Assembly: GCF_026013365.1 (NCBI RefSeq)
Contig: NZ_JAPDOE010000015.1
Location: forward strand, 1-64,000
Length of the DNA stretch: 64,000 nucleotides
Source: Paenibacillus sp. LS1
Lineage (GTDB): Bacteria > Bacillota > Bacilli > Paenibacillales > Paenibacillaceae
Reading direction: 5' to 3'
The position numbers and the translations under genes were made by a program. How positions within the stretch are numbered: the first letter of the stretch is position 1; each line of letters opens with the position of its first letter. The notes under the pieces are model-generated. The model did no database searches and had not been told where the DNA came from. It was given only the letters and a program-made list of their open reading frames with translations. Positions 31,946-41,909 of this stretch are shown one piece after another.

Positions 31946-33574
31946 TTATCCTCTTTGCACGCCTCCACGTTGGAGACGCATGAGTGGACGGAGAATTTTT
32001 TGCAGAATACGGGGGTAACTGCCCAGCTCGTCCTTGCGCAGTACACGCAGCACAACCATGAGAACCAGATACACCACCACGACAAGCACACCAACCACAA
32101 GGCAGGTAAGCAAGAAGGATACGCGTGCTGGCAGGAACAGTCCAAAGATCATATTGCCAATCCAGTTCGCTGCAAATCCTACACCTGCTGCAAGGAGCAC
32201 TGTAATGATAAACCCTTTCCAGCGATCTCCCATGATAGAGAAATCAACGATTTTGCGAAGGACCCGCAGATTCAGGTACGTGATCACCAAGAAGCAGAGA
32301 GCTGTTGCAATAATGATGCCGTAAATACCGAAGATAGGCGCCAGAATCAAACTTGCGACCAACTTGATCACAACACCTGCTGCCACACTCACCATCGTAA
32401 TCCGCGGTTTACCCACCCCAAGCAAAATGGAGTTGGTGGTCATCATCGTAATCTGGAAAATGGTACCGAATGTCAGCAAAGCAATGATCGGCGTTCCATC
32501 CAGATTGGTAAACAACAACCCGTTAACCGAATACGCTGCCGCACAAAGTGCAATGACAATCGGCATACCTGTCAGAATCGAAATGCGCAACGCAAGTGTA
32601 ACCTGATTCTTCAGATGGGCTTCATCTTTGCGGGCAAATGCTGCCGAAATGACAGGCACCAACGACTGACTCAAAGCGATAGCCAGAATTGGAGGAATCC
32701 CCGCAATACTTTGGGCCTTGGCACCGAGGATCGCAAGGACGCCTGTGGCCTCTTCGAGTCCGATCTGGCCACTAAGCAGTGGAACCACAAGGGATGAATC
32801 GATAAAGTTAATGGCTGGGACCGCAAGTGAAGAAAGCACAATTGGAATAGAGAGCTTAAAGATATCACTGTAGATGCCTCGCATCGGCAATTGCTCTGCA
32901 CGCTCGTAATTCAATTGCGCCGCACGGTCGCTACGACGCAGTTTCAAGGTGAAGTATAGCATGACACCGAAGGCACCAACACTTCCTAATACCCCACCAA
33001 ATGAGGCACCTGCAGCAATCGTTTGGTCATCATAATTCCATTGCAGCATGACATAAGCCACGATAATGGCTGTACCTACACGAGCAAACTGTTCCACAAT
33101 CTGTGAAATACCGCCTGCTGTCATGTTGCCGCGTCCTTGGAAATATCCACGCATCATCGCAATAGCCGGGAAGAGCAGCAAGGCTGGGGCCAAGGCGCGA
33201 ATGGCGCTGACTGACTCCGGTACTTTGGACACATACGTAGCATAATAAGGTGCCGCGAACCATAACAAAGCAGACATGACTACCCCGGCCACAGCCGCAA
33301 AGATCAGGGCTGCACGGTAGATCTGTTGAGCTTCACCTGCGCGTCCGAGCGCATAGCGTTCCGATACCATTTTACTCAGAGTACTCGGTATGCCCGCCGT
33401 TGCTACAGTTAACAGCATTAAATATACCGTATTGGAGATCGTAAACGATGCGTTACCGATATCGCCGAGGATATGCTCCAGCGGCACCCGTTGAACCAAT
33501 CCGAGTACTCTTGCGATCAGCGCAGCTGCCGCCAGAATGAGCGTACCCCTAATGAATGTTTCTTTCTTAGACAA
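31946..33574 (-). CDS. murJ: MurJ/SpoVB-type lipid II flippase (YtgP-like)
   Basis: This MOP-superfamily membrane protein is expected to flip lipid II across the membrane for peptidoglycan synthesis. The 543-residue protein has about 14 hydrophobic helices. Its opening LILAAAALIARVLGLVQRVP, VATAGIPSTLSKMVSERYA and PALLLFPAIAMMRGYFQGRG match B. subtilis YtgP (MurJ) and SpoVB; the exact branch is not certain by eye. The start is TTG at 33574, seven bases after AAGGGG. DUF456 and HAD genes lie upstream on the same strand. Confidence 0.85.
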   Translation of the reverse strand: MSKKETFIRGTLILAAAALIARVLGLVQRVPLEHILGDIGNASFTISNTVYLMLLTVATAGIPSTLSKMVSERYALGRAGEAQQIYRAALIFAAVAGVVMSALLWFAAPYYATYVSKVPESVSAIRALAPALLLFPAIAMMRGYFQGRGNMTAGGISQIVEQFARVGTAIIVAYVMLQWNYDDQTIAAGASFGGVLGSVGAFGVMLYFTLKLRRSDRAAQLNYERAEQLPMRGIYSDIFKLSIPIVLSSLAVPAINFIDSSLVVPLLSGQIGLEEATGVLAILGAKAQSIAGIPPILAIALSQSLVPVISAAFARKDEAHLKNQVTLALRISILTGMPIVIALCAAAYSVNGLLFTNLDGTPIIALLTFGTIFQITMMTTNSILLGVGKPRITMVSVAAGVVIKLVASLILAPIFGIYGIIIATALCFLVITYLNLRVLRKIVDFSIMGDRWKGFIITVLLAAGVGFAANWIGNMIFGLFLPARVSFLLTCLVVGVLVVVVYLVLMVVLRVLRKDELGSYPRILQKILRPLMRLQRGGVQRG

Positions 33575-33635
33575 ACCAATTCCCCTTCTTTCCTCCACAC
33601 CGGACGTACATCCCGTTGAAGCTAATCCCGAACGT

Positions 33636-34127
33636 TTAGGCGAATCTTACCACCCAGATAATAAAGAGAACAATCATGACGATTTGCAAAATAATTTTCA
33701 TCACAGTGCTCGTAAATAGTCCCACCACGGAACCAAAACCAACTTTGGACGCTTTGGAAGGTGAAGACCCTCCGATCAGTTCTCCGATAAAAGCACCGAT
33801 AAATGGTCCTAGCACCAGTCCGAATGCCGGAATGACAAATGGCCCAATGATAACACCAATGGTACTCAGCGTTGTCGATAACTTGGAGCCACCGAACTTC
33901 TTCACGCCCCAAGCGCTGACAACATAATCAGCCACGAACAACACGACAACAATCAAAATCTGGATGATCCAGAACCACACGCCGAACGGATCAAAGCTGA
34001 AGAACCAGCCGTAGACCAGAAACGCGAAGAAAATCGCTACAGCACCAGGCAGTATGGGATATACCGTTCCAGCCATCCCCACTGCAAACAGCAGCACAAT
34101 TAAAATCCAGGCAATGGTTGCGAGCAA
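33636..34127 (-). CDS. DUF456 membrane protein
   Basis: The 163-residue DUF456 protein (B. subtilis YqgC type) has three to four hydrophobic helices and the glycine-rich segment PFVIPAFGLVLGPFIGAFIG, typical of the family. Its function is unknown. The start is TTG at 34127 with GGGGGAG six bases upstream inside the end of the HAD gene, three bases after that gene's stop codon. The two are therefore translationally linked. Confidence 0.85.
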   Translation of the reverse strand: MLATIAWILIVLLFAVGMAGTVYPILPGAVAIFFAFLVYGWFFSFDPFGVWFWIIQILIVVVLFVADYVVSAWGVKKFGGSKLSTTLSTIGVIIGPFVIPAFGLVLGPFIGAFIGELIGGSSPSKASKVGFGSVVGLFTSTVMKIILQIVMIVLFIIWVVRFA

Positions 34128-34130
34128 AGG

Positions 34131-34880
34131 TTACTCCCCCTTCAAAATATGTTCACGGATCACTTCGACGATACCGTCGTCATTGTTACTCGCTACGATC
34201 AGATCAGCCGCTTCCTTCACCTGCTCTTGCGCATTGCCCATCGCTACACCAAGACCCACGGCCTCAATGACAGCCAGATCATTCAGACTGTCTCCGACAG
34301 CAACAACTTCGGACATCTCGATACCCAGCAGCTTGCAGACTTCGGCTACACCACTTGCTTTGGATACGCCAGCAGGGTTGATCTCAATATTAACAGGTGA
34401 AGAATTCGTCATTTGCAGACCGCCCATTTGTTGCAGTTCCATCATGATCTGGTGACGAACTTCATCCACTTCGGTATTGAAGCCGAATTTTAACCATTCC
34501 AGACCTTCAATATTGTCTGTCCAGCGATCACGGTTGAACAGCTCTTCCACGGAGTATGCCCAGTACCAGCTGTTATATTTCTCACCAATTTCCTGCATTT
34601 TGCGAATTAATGCCGGGTCCATCAGATGACGCATATGCAGATCATGCGGTGCTTTCCAGACCTCACTACCGTTAACGGTAACCATCGGTGTCTCCAGTCC
34701 GAGTTGGACCGCATAAGGCATCGCGTGGAATACGGCTCTTCCCGTGGAAAGGCACACATGCACCCCCCGACGAATGGCAATCTGTATCCACTTGGCAGTC
34801 TCCTGTGTAATTTCATGATTATCGTTAAGCAATGTTCCATCCATATCTAGTGCCAGCAATTTGTATTTCAGTTCACTCAT
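34131..34880 (-). CDS. Cof-type HAD-IIB phosphatase
   Basis: A sugar-phosphate or nucleotide phosphatase of the Cof family, 249 residues. It has motif I LALDMDGTLLND, motif II LSTGR, a basic residue near PAGVSKASG (motif III) and motif IV VAVGDSLNDLAVIE. The C2-type cap lies between motifs II and III. The physiological substrate is unknown. AGGAGG lies 10 bases before the ATG at 34880. It heads a unit with the DUF456 gene. Confidence 0.9.
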   Translation of the reverse strand: MSELKYKLLALDMDGTLLNDNHEITQETAKWIQIAIRRGVHVCLSTGRAVFHAMPYAVQLGLETPMVTVNGSEVWKAPHDLHMRHLMDPALIRKMQEIGEKYNSWYWAYSVEELFNRDRWTDNIEGLEWLKFGFNTEVDEVRHQIMMELQQMGGLQMTNSSPVNIEINPAGVSKASGVAEVCKLLGIEMSEVVAVGDSLNDLAVIEAVGLGVAMGNAQEQVKEAADLIVASNNDDGIVEVIREHILKGE

Positions 34881-35034
34881 ACAGTAGTTTCCTCCTAGGT
34901 TGTCTCTCTCCAAATTGAACTCATGGATATCCATTCAGGTACTACGTGGGCAGAAAACCTTTCGAGTCGTAGTATCTTTGTTTTAGAATTACCTTTTTCT
35001 TTAGTGTACTGAGATTATACGAGGTAACTGTTAC

Positions 35035-35163
35035 GTGTACGGATCGTCTTCCGATCGCTGTTGTCTCCGAATTTTCTAGATTCTCTCTTCTTAAAGGTTA
35101 GAAATTCGGAGACAAAGGCGAACGCTATCGCTTCTTCAGATCGATTCCGCCCCCTTCACTACA
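35035..35163 (+). repeat. Interspersed intergenic repeat, copy E
   Basis: GGATCGTCTTCCGATCGCTG is followed by a stem TTGTCTCCGAATTT / AAATTCGGAGACAA (within 35061-35116), then GGCGAACGCTATCGCTTCTT and ATCGATTCCGCCCCCTTCAC. The AGCTTTCT hairpin block is absent. The remaining gap (35164-35495) holds an imperfect hairpin AGAAGGAAATT/AATTTCCCTTCT near 35201-35231 and no gene. Confidence 0.8.
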
Positions 35164-35495
35164 TCACCTTTGTATTTAGAGCTCATAACACCTAACATCA
35201 AGAAGGAAATTCATAAACAAATTTCCCTTCTCTAGGTCCTTTCTGCCCTCTCCGTTCCACAATGGTTCTCCAGCTCAACTTAAAGGTTCTCTTTATCTAA
35301 TATCAAACATTCTTTCACAACAAGATCGCCCGGCATCCACAAAACGGACGCTCCGGACGTCACAGCTAACGACATTTTACCACAGATCATCTGTATGCAA
35401 CAAAATAACCCGTAATCAGAAGGATGACACATCAAGATAGATATATGTTCTATATCGAACTAACCATTCATGCCTTCAAGCAAGCATCATCCAAA

Positions 35496-35522
35496 AGAGG
35501 CAAGGGAAACTCCCCTGCCTCT
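35496..35522 (-). terminator. Terminator after the first PBP gene
   Basis: AGAGGCAAGGG and CCCCTGCCTCT pair around a short loop, and TTTTGG follows on the minus strand. It lies about 60 bases beyond the stop codon at 35580. Confidence 0.8.
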
Positions 35523-35579
35523 GCAAATCAAATCTTATTCATTCACTGCATATCAGTGCAATTCAATATTCTGTATTAC

Positions 35580-37556
35580 TTACTCTTGGTCTTGCTTCTG
35601 ATCTTTCTTGCCTTTCGGCGTTCCATCGAGACCGTACACTTCATCGTATGCATCGAAAATTTTCCGTGCAATTGGTGAAGCACTGACTGACCCGAACCCA
35701 CCTTCCGGTACAACAACAGCGACAGCAAGCTTCGGATTATCTCGTGGTGCAAAGGCAATAAATACACCATTCTCTTTTTTGTTCGGTCCGGTCCCCTGCT
35801 CTGATGTTCCTGTTTTCCGTGCATAATCATATGGGAACCCGTCAAATGAGCTTACTTTGGTAACCATCCCTTTATGAACTTCATTCCAGTGCGCATCGGC
35901 AAAGTCAACTTCATTGAGCACTTTAGGTTTGATTTCCTTCACCACATTGCCATCCGCGTCACGGATTTCTTTCACTAAGTGTGGTTCCATCCGTTTGCCC
36001 TTATTGGCAAGCATCGTGGTGTATTGTGCGAGTTGCATGGTCGTGTACTTGGCTTGCTGTCCAAATGAGGCAAATGCCAAACGCGTTAGAGCTGATTCAT
36101 GATCTTCTTTGTATTCCAGCCGACCCAAGAACTCGTTAGGTAAATCTACTCCCGTAGAGACACCCAAACCGAAATCCTGCATGTATTTGTGCCAGACATC
36201 GATGCCTTTCTCTGAGCCATACTTGCTTAACAAACGTTTACCCACCATGTCGATCATGAAGGCATTCGAGGATTTCTCAATCGCTCTTCTCGCCGTAATA
36301 GAACCATTATAAGCAGAATGCGAGTTTTTCACTTGTCGTCCGTCTTTCCCCAAAACCGCATATCCCTGATCATGATAGGTCTGTCCGGCTGTAAATAACC
36401 CCTCTTTCAATCCAATAAGCACACTTAGCGGTTTGATGACCGATCCAAGGAGTACAACGGATTCGGCCCGACTAGGCTTGGCATCATTCGGTGGGAACGA
36501 CTCGGTGGTTCCGTTCCGGAATACATATTTGATTTTGTCATAATCCCAATCGTTTGGATCATAATCCGGCATACTCGCCATAGCTACCACATTTCCCGTA
36601 TCCACTTCCATGGCTACTGCATATCCGGTAATTGCCTTAGGGAGTCTGCGCAGTTCGTCCGTTATCGCCTCTTGTGCGGCCATCTGAATTTCCTTGTTAA
36701 TGGTGGAAACCAGACTGTAGCCTTTCTCTGGCGGAGTTTGTAACATCGTTCCATCCGGCAGATTACGTGCGTCAATATCAATGGACTGATAGCCGCTTCG
36801 TCCACGGAGTTCTTCCTGATATTGCAGCTCCAATCCATCAAAACCAACCTTCTCTTCCTCGTGGTATACAAGACCAGGATCACGCTGGGTACTTGCCCCC
36901 TCGCGGATGGCCTTATATTTGGCAATAGAATCTGGTGCCCGTTTGAACTCTCTTGTATAACCAACAATCTGAACTGCTACACCATCCGGGTCATATTTTC
37001 TTATGTTTTCTTCCAGCACCATAACGCCCGGATAATCCGCTTTTTTCTCCATAAAAAAGGCAATTTCTTTGGTCGATAGATCCGACTTCACCAGTCTCGG
37101 CACATATCCAAACGTTTTCTGGTAATCCAGATCCAAGCGTTTAATGATCTCTTCCGCATCGGGCTGCTCTTTGTCCCCTGGATTAAACTGTTTAAACACA
37201 GCCGCCAGATCATGAGCCAGTTCCTCTGCTTCCTGTCTACGTTCATCATTCCGATAATCTTCATATAACAGCACATAGAGGGACTGCACAGGTTCGGAAT
37301 AGGCGAGCGCGACTTCCCCTGTCGCATCATAGATGGGACCGCGAACAGGTGCGAGTGGAATGTCTTTGGTATTACGACTCGTTTCCATATACGTTAGTTC
37401 AGGACCCTCCACAAATTGCACAAAGGCCAATCTGAAAATGAGGATACTGAATATGACAAATGCCGCGAAAAAAAACAAATTCAGCCTTGCGGTCGACGGC
37501 TTGTTGACGGGTGTATCTTCCTCAGTTATGGGTTTCTTCCTCAATCGGTTAAACAT
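35580..37556 (-). CDS. Class B penicillin-binding protein (PBP2-like transpeptidase), copy 1
   Basis: A membrane-anchored D,D-transpeptidase that cross-links peptidoglycan, likely in cell elongation. The 658-residue protein has an N-terminal anchor (LFFFAAFVIFSILIFRLAFV), the dimerisation/pedestal region with PVRGPIYDATGE, and the penicillin-binding domain with SVIK (in LLGSVIKPLSVLIG), SSN and KTGTS motifs. A hydrophilic Lys/Gln/Asp tail follows. GGAGAGG precedes the ATG at 37556. A second, closely similar gene lies 374 bases upstream on the same strand with its own terminator, so the pair arose by tandem duplication. Confidence 0.92.
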   Translation of the reverse strand: MFNRLRKKPITEEDTPVNKPSTARLNLFFFAAFVIFSILIFRLAFVQFVEGPELTYMETSRNTKDIPLAPVRGPIYDATGEVALAYSEPVQSLYVLLYEDYRNDERRQEAEELAHDLAAVFKQFNPGDKEQPDAEEIIKRLDLDYQKTFGYVPRLVKSDLSTKEIAFFMEKKADYPGVMVLEENIRKYDPDGVAVQIVGYTREFKRAPDSIAKYKAIREGASTQRDPGLVYHEEEKVGFDGLELQYQEELRGRSGYQSIDIDARNLPDGTMLQTPPEKGYSLVSTINKEIQMAAQEAITDELRRLPKAITGYAVAMEVDTGNVVAMASMPDYDPNDWDYDKIKYVFRNGTTESFPPNDAKPSRAESVVLLGSVIKPLSVLIGLKEGLFTAGQTYHDQGYAVLGKDGRQVKNSHSAYNGSITARRAIEKSSNAFMIDMVGKRLLSKYGSEKGIDVWHKYMQDFGLGVSTGVDLPNEFLGRLEYKEDHESALTRLAFASFGQQAKYTTMQLAQYTTMLANKGKRMEPHLVKEIRDADGNVVKEIKPKVLNEVDFADAHWNEVHKGMVTKVSSFDGFPYDYARKTGTSEQGTGPNKKENGVFIAFAPRDNPKLAVAVVVPEGGFGSVSASPIARKIFDAYDEVYGLDGTPKGKKDQKQDQE

Positions 37557-37881
37557 GGTTTAAGCCTCTCCCGTTCCTCTATAAAAATAAAATATCTTAT
37601 CCATAATGTGGATGTACTCATTCCCCTATTTAATCCTTTCTCATACAAGTCTACCAAAGGCTAGCTGTCACGTCTTTCAATTTTTGGTTACATTTTCGTA
37701 AACAGAACCGTTACACGAACCAATCTACCGATTTAAATGTAAACACTGACATATCAATGTTATCCCGCTCTGTCGAAAGCGTTTACCCTTCCCTTATATA
37801 AACGTGATACAGTTCATTTGGTTACACATTAATGCAATTAATTAGTTAGTTCACTCCCTCGATCCAAGCTCTGCGTAAATA

Positions 37882-37913
37882 CAAAAAAGAGGACCCCACC
37901 AAGGGTCCCCTCT
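37882..37913 (-). terminator. Terminator after the second PBP gene
   Basis: On the minus strand AGAGGGGACCC pairs with GGGTCCTCT (one bulge region) and is followed by TTTTTTG, 18 bases past the stop codon. The gap onward to 37557 shows no other gene. Confidence 0.85.
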
Positions 37914-37930
37914 GTAATCAATGCCGCACA

Positions 37931-39967
37931 TCACTGTGTGCCTGATTCCGACTCTAATTCTTTATTTTTATCTTTTTTCGGTACACCGTCGAGACCGAAT
38001 TCCTCGTCATAGGCATCGAAGATCGCACGTGCAACCGGAGCCGCACTACTCGAACCAAAGCCCCCTTCTGGGATAACCACAGCAACAGCCAGCTTCGGAT
38101 TATTACGTGGTGCATAGGCGATAAACACCCCATTATCCACCAGTTTGCCACCTACAACCTGTGTCGATGTTCCTGTTTTTCTGGCAAAGTCATAAGGGAA
38201 TCCGCTAAATGCGGATACCTCGGTTGCCATGCCTCGTTGTACTTCATTCCAGTAGGCATCGTTAAACTCCACCGTGCTGAGTACCTTCGGTTTTACTTTC
38301 TCGACCACGTTGCCTTCCGAATCCCGGAACTCTCTGACCAGTTGTGGCTCCATTCGCTTTCCTTTGTTTGCCAACATCGTCGTGTACTGTGCTAACTGCA
38401 TAGTTGTGTATTTCCCCTGCTGTCCAAAGGAACCATACACAAGACGCGTCAGCGAGCTTTCCGTGGTGTTCATGTAATCCCGTATGCCCAAGAATTCATT
38501 CGGCAGATCCACCCCTGTGGATACTCCAAGGCCGAACTGCTTCATGTATTCATCCCATTTGTCAATTCCGGTCGCACCGTATTTCGAGTACAACTTCTTC
38601 CCGATCTCATCAATCATGAATACGTTCGAGGAATGACGAATCGCATCATGCGGACGCATCGCACCGTACACATGGCCTGATGAGTTCTGAACTCTGCGGT
38701 TGTCTCCACCAAAGGTCGTTGAACCTCTATCCGAATAAACGGTATTTGTTGTGAAGAAACCTTCTTTTAAACCGATCAACACACTAAGCGGTTTGATCGT
38801 GGAACCGAGTAGCACGATCGATTCGGCTCGCTTTCTAGAGTCATCCGGAGGGAAAGAACGAATCGTACCATTTTGGTACACATATTTAATATCATCGTAT
38901 TGATCATTCGTGATACTGCCTGTTCTCCAGAGGTTGGTATCATAGTCCGGCATACTGGCGGCAGATACGATTTTCCCCGTGTCCACTTCCATCGCAACTG
39001 CAAATCCGGTCTTGGCATTCGGATGCAATTTACCAGAAACCGGATTCCGATGAAGCCAACTCAACTGATCCAGAATGGCCTGTTCCGTTTTCACCTGAAC
39101 GTTCTTGTTAATGCTGGAAATCAGGTCGTACCCTTTCTCCGGTGGGGTAGTACCAGCCACACCTTCAGGCAAGTTACGCAAATCAACATCAACGGATGTA
39201 TATCCACTTTTGCCGCGGAGAGCATCCTGATATTGCAGCTCCAGTCCATCAAAGCCTACAAATTCATTTTCCGTGTATACTAGGCCCGGATCGGTTTGCG
39301 TTTTATTGGCCTCGTCCACCTCTTTGTATTTGTCCAGGGCCTTCGAACTTCTGAACTTCTTCAGATAACCGATGGTCTGAACCGCTACCGTATCCGGATC
39401 GTAGAATCGTACACTTTCCTCGACGATCTGAATGCCTTTGAACTCATCCTTATGCTGTAGGAAGTAAGCTACCTCTTCCTCGGACAGATCACTCTTGATC
39501 AGACGCGGCATAAAACCGTTCGCCTTGCGTGAATTCAGGTCCATCTCTTCGAGAATTTGCTCCACCGTAAGTGGCTCTGAATCCTTCAGCTTGTACTGTT
39601 CGAATACATCATGCAACCGGGTTGCAATGTCTTGCACTTCCCCAATATTCGGACTCGGCTGACCGCCCACATCCCCATAGTTTTTATAAAGTGTCAGGTA
39701 GAGAGACTGAATGGGCTTGGAATAAGCCAACTTTACTTCACCTGTGGAGTCATAGATCGTTCCCCTCACGGGAGGAAGCGGTACATCCTTGGTAATGTTA
39801 CTCGCTTCTTCCTGACTGAGTTCAGGCCCTTCGACAAATTGCAAAAACGCCAATCGTACAATAATAACGCTAAAAATAACAAAGGAAGCGAAGAAAAATA
39901 CGTTCATTCGGTAGCTAAAGCGCCGTTTGTCCGTAAGTTCGTCCTTCTCATTGGAATGCTTTTTCAT
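37931..39967 (-). CDS. Class B penicillin-binding protein (PBP2-like transpeptidase), copy 2
   Basis: A 678-residue paralogue of the gene at 35580-37556, sharing its anchor (VFFFASFVIFSVIIVRLAFL), PPVRGTIYDSTGE, VGFDGLELQYQDALRGKSGY and the catalytic set STIK, SSN and KTGTS. It differs in two insertions in the middle (for example a WLHRNPVSGKLHPNAKTG segment) and in a diverged tail. The start at 39967 is chosen because AGAGGT lies seven bases upstream; earlier ATGs lack this. All active-site motifs are intact, so both copies should bind beta-lactams. Distinct roles, such as growth versus sporulation, are a guess. Confidence 0.92.
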   Translation of the reverse strand: MKKHSNEKDELTDKRRFSYRMNVFFFASFVIFSVIIVRLAFLQFVEGPELSQEEASNITKDVPLPPVRGTIYDSTGEVKLAYSKPIQSLYLTLYKNYGDVGGQPSPNIGEVQDIATRLHDVFEQYKLKDSEPLTVEQILEEMDLNSRKANGFMPRLIKSDLSEEEVAYFLQHKDEFKGIQIVEESVRFYDPDTVAVQTIGYLKKFRSSKALDKYKEVDEANKTQTDPGLVYTENEFVGFDGLELQYQDALRGKSGYTSVDVDLRNLPEGVAGTTPPEKGYDLISSINKNVQVKTEQAILDQLSWLHRNPVSGKLHPNAKTGFAVAMEVDTGKIVSAASMPDYDTNLWRTGSITNDQYDDIKYVYQNGTIRSFPPDDSRKRAESIVLLGSTIKPLSVLIGLKEGFFTTNTVYSDRGSTTFGGDNRRVQNSSGHVYGAMRPHDAIRHSSNVFMIDEIGKKLYSKYGATGIDKWDEYMKQFGLGVSTGVDLPNEFLGIRDYMNTTESSLTRLVYGSFGQQGKYTTMQLAQYTTMLANKGKRMEPQLVREFRDSEGNVVEKVKPKVLSTVEFNDAYWNEVQRGMATEVSAFSGFPYDFARKTGTSTQVVGGKLVDNGVFIAYAPRNNPKLAVAVVIPEGGFGSSSAAPVARAIFDAYDEEFGLDGVPKKDKNKELESESGTQ

Positions 39968-40072
39968 CCATCCTACCTCTTTCATGACTTGATGCATACC
40001 GCTCAAACTGGTTCTTCCCGGCATGATAACCTGGCAACGTCGTCATATTACGGACCCTTGTCCGTTGTAATG

Positions 40073-41218
40073 TTAAGCTGATTGATCCTTTAAGTGGGTG
40101 TCGGCAAAATTAGGAGGATTAAACCAATCTCCACTGATGGCCCACGTCGGATCAAGCGGAACCCAGCTCTCGGAATCACTCAAATACACTTCATTCCACG
40201 CATGCGGACCGTATCCGCCCTGGCCGTTATACCCCAGTCCTGTAACGACTTTGACTTCGAGTCCTTGTGAGCGGGCCATCACAGCATATAGACGGGCATA
40301 ATCAATACATACGCCTTTTCGTGTATCAAAAGTATTCTGTGGATTCTGTTCATGCCATATGCCCTTTTGCTCATAGTCATCCACTTTACCATAGTCATAG
40401 TGAATCCGTGAACCTACCCAGTCGTATAGCGCTCTTGCTTTTTCCTCATCTGTCGATTGGCCTTTCACAATCTCACTCGCTGCAGATTCAATATCCGTCG
40501 GAATATTATGGTCAATGACTTCATATTTGCGTTGCAGAATGCCGCCCAGTTCCTTCTGCACAGCCTGCGTAAATACAGGAAGCTTGTCCTTGATGAACGT
40601 GCCTGACAACGGTTCGATAACCGACTTGGCCCCTTGCATATAGATGGGAGATGCCTCCACATATCGGCTGAACATACTCCCAGGGTAGAGACTTACAATC
40701 ATGAATAGCACCGCAATGACAATCATTCCGCGGACGGAGCCTATAATTGTGCCAATCAAGGCACCTGTCAACCTGCTAAACATACCTTTAGGAGCACTTT
40801 CCTCGCCTAGACCCTGCCTGCTGCTAAAAATGAATGAACTCAGCAATCCAAGAATCAGTCGGATGAGGCCGTAGCTAAGTACAAATAATACGGCGAACCG
40901 CATCAGCGGAAAATCTGCAATCGCCGTAACCAACGTATAATACATCTGTTCCCACCGATTTAACTCACGGTTAGGCATGGCTGAAGCATACGCAGACAAC
41001 CACTGCTGCACATATGGCGCAAGCCACATCGTTAAACCGATCGACAACAGAATACCAATCACCGCCATAATGCCATCCATCAGGAACCCGAAGAGTCTGC
41101 CTGCTGAACGCGAAGCCCCTCTGGACCAACCCTGCAACAATGAAGCAGCTACAATCAGCAGCAGCATAATTGTGATGCCATTAAACTCCTTCAGGCTGTC
41201 CAGCCAATTCTGCAGCAC
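40073..41218 (-). CDS. Membrane transglutaminase-like protein
   Basis: The 381-residue protein has an N-terminal membrane part with about five helices resembling CvpA-type proteins (residues 1-170). An extracytoplasmic transglutaminase-like domain follows, with the catalytic triad visible as C304 in RKGVCIDYARL, H339 in GPHAWNEV and D356 in PLDPTW. Such domains act as cysteine proteases or amidases rather than true cross-linkers in bacteria; the substrate is unknown. The start is GTG at 41218, eight bases after AAAGGGGGA. The gene ends 106 bases before the PBP pair and follows its membrane partner by 18 bases, so a role in cell-envelope or spore-wall work is plausible. Confidence 0.85.
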   Translation of the reverse strand: MLQNWLDSLKEFNGITIMLLLIVAASLLQGWSRGASRSAGRLFGFLMDGIMAVIGILLSIGLTMWLAPYVQQWLSAYASAMPNRELNRWEQMYYTLVTAIADFPLMRFAVLFVLSYGLIRLILGLLSSFIFSSRQGLGEESAPKGMFSRLTGALIGTIIGSVRGMIVIAVLFMIVSLYPGSMFSRYVEASPIYMQGAKSVIEPLSGTFIKDKLPVFTQAVQKELGGILQRKYEVIDHNIPTDIESAASEIVKGQSTDEEKARALYDWVGSRIHYDYGKVDDYEQKGIWHEQNPQNTFDTRKGVCIDYARLYAVMARSQGLEVKVVTGLGYNGQGGYGPHAWNEVYLSDSESWVPLDPTWAISGDWFNPPNFADTHLKDQSA

Positions 41219-41236
41219 GAACTGATTCCCCCTTTA

Positions 41237-41692
41237 CTACGATGCTGGTGCTGTTTTGTTTTCCTGTGCCTGTTCGACAAACGTACGTATCGTTTCATTG
41301 TCGAGTTTCCATTCGCCAAGAGAAATTCCGCGGAAGGTCACATCCACTTTATCCGATTGAGTTCGACCCTTAATCTCCACATTGGGACTTGTGATGGTGA
41401 ATGCTCCATCCTGTCCTTTAACGTATGTCGCTTTGGAAGCTTCCTTAAGCATCATGCTGGTCGCTTCTTTCTTCAATGTGTCCATCGTACTGGATTGTAC
41501 GTCTGTCACTGTCTGTTTGATCTGATCAATGGAGATGCCGCTGTATATCAGTAGAGCCGCAATAATGATGATGGCAATCGCCCATTTCAATACGGTTTTG
41601 ACCACATTCAGAACGAAGAACAAAATAATCAACGCAACCACGATCACTAGCCAGTTCTGCATCACAAACTCTTTGATTACTTCTATGTTCAT
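41237..41692 (-). CDS. Membrane-anchored hypothetical protein, partner of the transglutaminase
   Basis: I do not recognise this 151-residue protein. It has a long hydrophobic N-terminal stretch (LVIVVALIILFFVLNVVKTV followed by KWAIAIIIIAALLIYSGI), one or two helices, then a coiled-coil-like segment (IDQIKQTVTDVQSSTMDTLK) and a small C-terminal domain. GGAAGGTG lies five bases before the ATG at 41692. It is 18 bases upstream of the transglutaminase gene on the same strand and almost certainly shares its transcript. Confidence 0.7.
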   Translation of the reverse strand: MNIEVIKEFVMQNWLVIVVALIILFFVLNVVKTVLKWAIAIIIIAALLIYSGISIDQIKQTVTDVQSSTMDTLKKEATSMMLKEASKATYVKGQDGAFTITSPNVEIKGRTQSDKVDVTFRGISLGEWKLDNETIRTFVEQAQENKTAPAS

Positions 41693-41909
41693 GATTACAC
41701 CTTCCGTATTAGAATTCATTCGTTACACTTCCCGAATATTATACATGATTTCCGAAGCTGCTGTCAGCTAAGCCCTCTCCCGTAAAAATAAAGGGTCTAA
41801 GTTCGTCCCGCCTGGCGTACAAGTAGTACCATGAGGTTCTGCTGACGAACGGGGAACACGTTCTAGATCTGTAGTTTGAACACGCATCGCTTAACAAGGA
41901 GGGGCTTAT

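Noticed and set aside
31955..32797. 280-residue frame antisense to murJ
   Set aside because: Composition (His, Gln, Asn rich) is what the complement of hydrophobic codons gives; no ribosome binding site or family resemblance.
37772..37786. TCGAAAGCGTTTACC as a cre site upstream of the first PBP
   Set aside because: Two mismatches at defined positions of the cre consensus and more than 200 bases from the gene.
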